Positions 6,218-6,669 of a DNA stretch of 6,669 bases are shown one piece after another. Below the pieces are notes generated by a model. The model was not told where the DNA came from and ran no database searches. It was given only the letters and a program-made list of their open reading frames with translations. This DNA comes from CAZVRZ01 sp964629965 (GTDB lineage: Bacteria > Chloroflexota > Anaerolineae > Anaerolineales > UBA4823): contig CAZVRZ010000229.1 in the NCBI GenBank assembly GCA_964629965.1, positions 1 to 6,669 of the forward strand. Direction: 5' to 3'. Position 1 is the stretch's first letter. Each line of letters starts with the position of its first letter. The translations under genes were made by a program, and so were the position numbers.

Positions 6218-6221
6218 CATC

Positions 6222-6669
6222 ATGAGCCTGCTTGGGATTGATGTTGGCACGATCGGTTGCAAGGTGGCGCTGTTCTCGCTCCAAGGGGAAATGCTAGCTT
6301 CTGCTTACCGCGAATACAATGCCCGGAGTCCCCAACCCGGCTGGGCAGAGCTGGACGCCGCTGCAATCTGGGAAGAGATCAAGGTCGCTATCCGTTCGGT
6401 TATATCCTCCTGCCCGGGGGCAGAGGTGCAGGCTCTATCGATCTCGTCACTGGGGGAGGCAGTGGTTCCGGTTTCCGCCGAACGCTGCATCCTGGGTCCT
6501 TCCCTGTTGAACTATGATTGCCGGGGAGAAGAATTCCTTCCAGAACTGGCTGGGCGCTTGCCGAACAAGCGCTTGTTCGAGATCAACGGCAATATCCTCG
6601 GGAATCACTACAGCGGTATAGCAGCACTTAAACGTGGTCATGAGCACCACTTTTCGACGAGTTTTTGGG
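6222..6669 (+). CDS. FGGY-family carbohydrate kinase, N-terminal part (cut by window end)
   Basis: Only the first 149 codons are present; full FGGY kinases have about 480-520 residues. They transfer phosphate from ATP to a sugar, here most likely the ketose made by the isomerase. Visible family features are the N-terminal nucleotide-binding loop LLGIDVGTIGCKVALF (3-18), the PQPGWAELDAAAIW block (37-50), a core strand ALSISSLGEAVVPVS (71-85) and YDCRGEEF (98-105), whose Asp99 and Arg101 fit the family's D-x-R substrate-site motif. Where xylulokinases usually carry SGQMHG this protein reads SSLGEA, so it is not a standard xylulokinase and the substrate stays open. The frame runs open to the window edge without a stop. 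The ATG at 6222 has a perfect Shine-Dalgarno sequence. Confidence 0.88.
   Translation, partial: MSLLGIDVGTIGCKVALFSLQGEMLASAYREYNARSPQPGWAELDAAAIWEEIKVAIRSVISSCPGAEVQALSISSLGEAVVPVSAERCILGPSLLNYDCRGEEFLPELAGRLPNKRLFEINGNILGNHYSGIAALKRGHEHHFSTSFW

Noticed and set aside
6179..6221. Terminator or promoter between isomerase and kinase
   Set aside because: The 43-nt gap has no stem with a T-tract and no -35/-10 pair; only the kinase ribosome binding site is seen.
4757..6262. Two long minus-strand open frames (4757-5464, 235 codons; 5468-6262, 264 codons) opposite the isomerase
   Set aside because: They mirror the GC-rich third positions of the isomerase, have no family-like motifs, and the plus-strand frame has a clear family match, promoter and ribosome binding site.

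Overview
The window looks like a bacterial chromosome of moderate GC content. A free-living, sugar-using member of the Chloroflexota (Anaerolineae-like) is plausible: the nSTAND-GAF signalling protein and the LacI / fucose-isomerase-like / FGGY-kinase cluster are of the kinds common there. This is inference from gene content; no taxonomic marker is present.

Layout. Positions 1-112 hold a structured repeat (copy A) with a near-perfect terminator hairpin reading rightward, presumably ending a gene left of the window. Positions 113-506 show no convincing gene. Positions 507-3209 (minus) encode a 900-residue signalling ATPase: a short beta-rich N-terminus, an nSTAND1 P-loop NTPase, a coiled coil and two tandem GAF domains. 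Its promoter (extended -10) sits so close to the ATG that the mRNA is probably leaderless, and a run of ten C in the coding strand near the 5' end could switch the gene off by slippage. Positions 3280-3382 hold a second, diverged copy of the repeat (copy B), so the NTPase gene lies between two direct repeats.

Positions 3394-4461 (minus) encode a LacI-family repressor. It diverges from a plus-strand sugar operon: a fucose/arabinose-isomerase-family enzyme (4775-6178) and an FGGY-family carbohydrate kinase (6222 to the window end, cut). Between them lies a compact control region with a textbook sigma70 promoter (TTGACA, 17 bp, TATGAT) and two CG-centred palindromes of LacI type, 33 bp apart, also covering a leftward TATAAT that may serve the repressor gene. 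The simplest reading is an autoregulated repressor controlling isomerase and kinase, which would convert an aldose to a ketose and then a ketose phosphate. The sugar cannot be named from sequence alone.

The roughly 240-nt leader of the isomerase mRNA contains a relic (4562-4642) whose translation matches an internal segment of the isomerase itself (17 of 26 residues). It is a remnant of a second, diverged isomerase gene left between promoter and present gene. The best candidates for something new are the nSTAND-GAF-GAF protein with its homopolymer tract and flanking repeats, and the isomerase relic in the leader.
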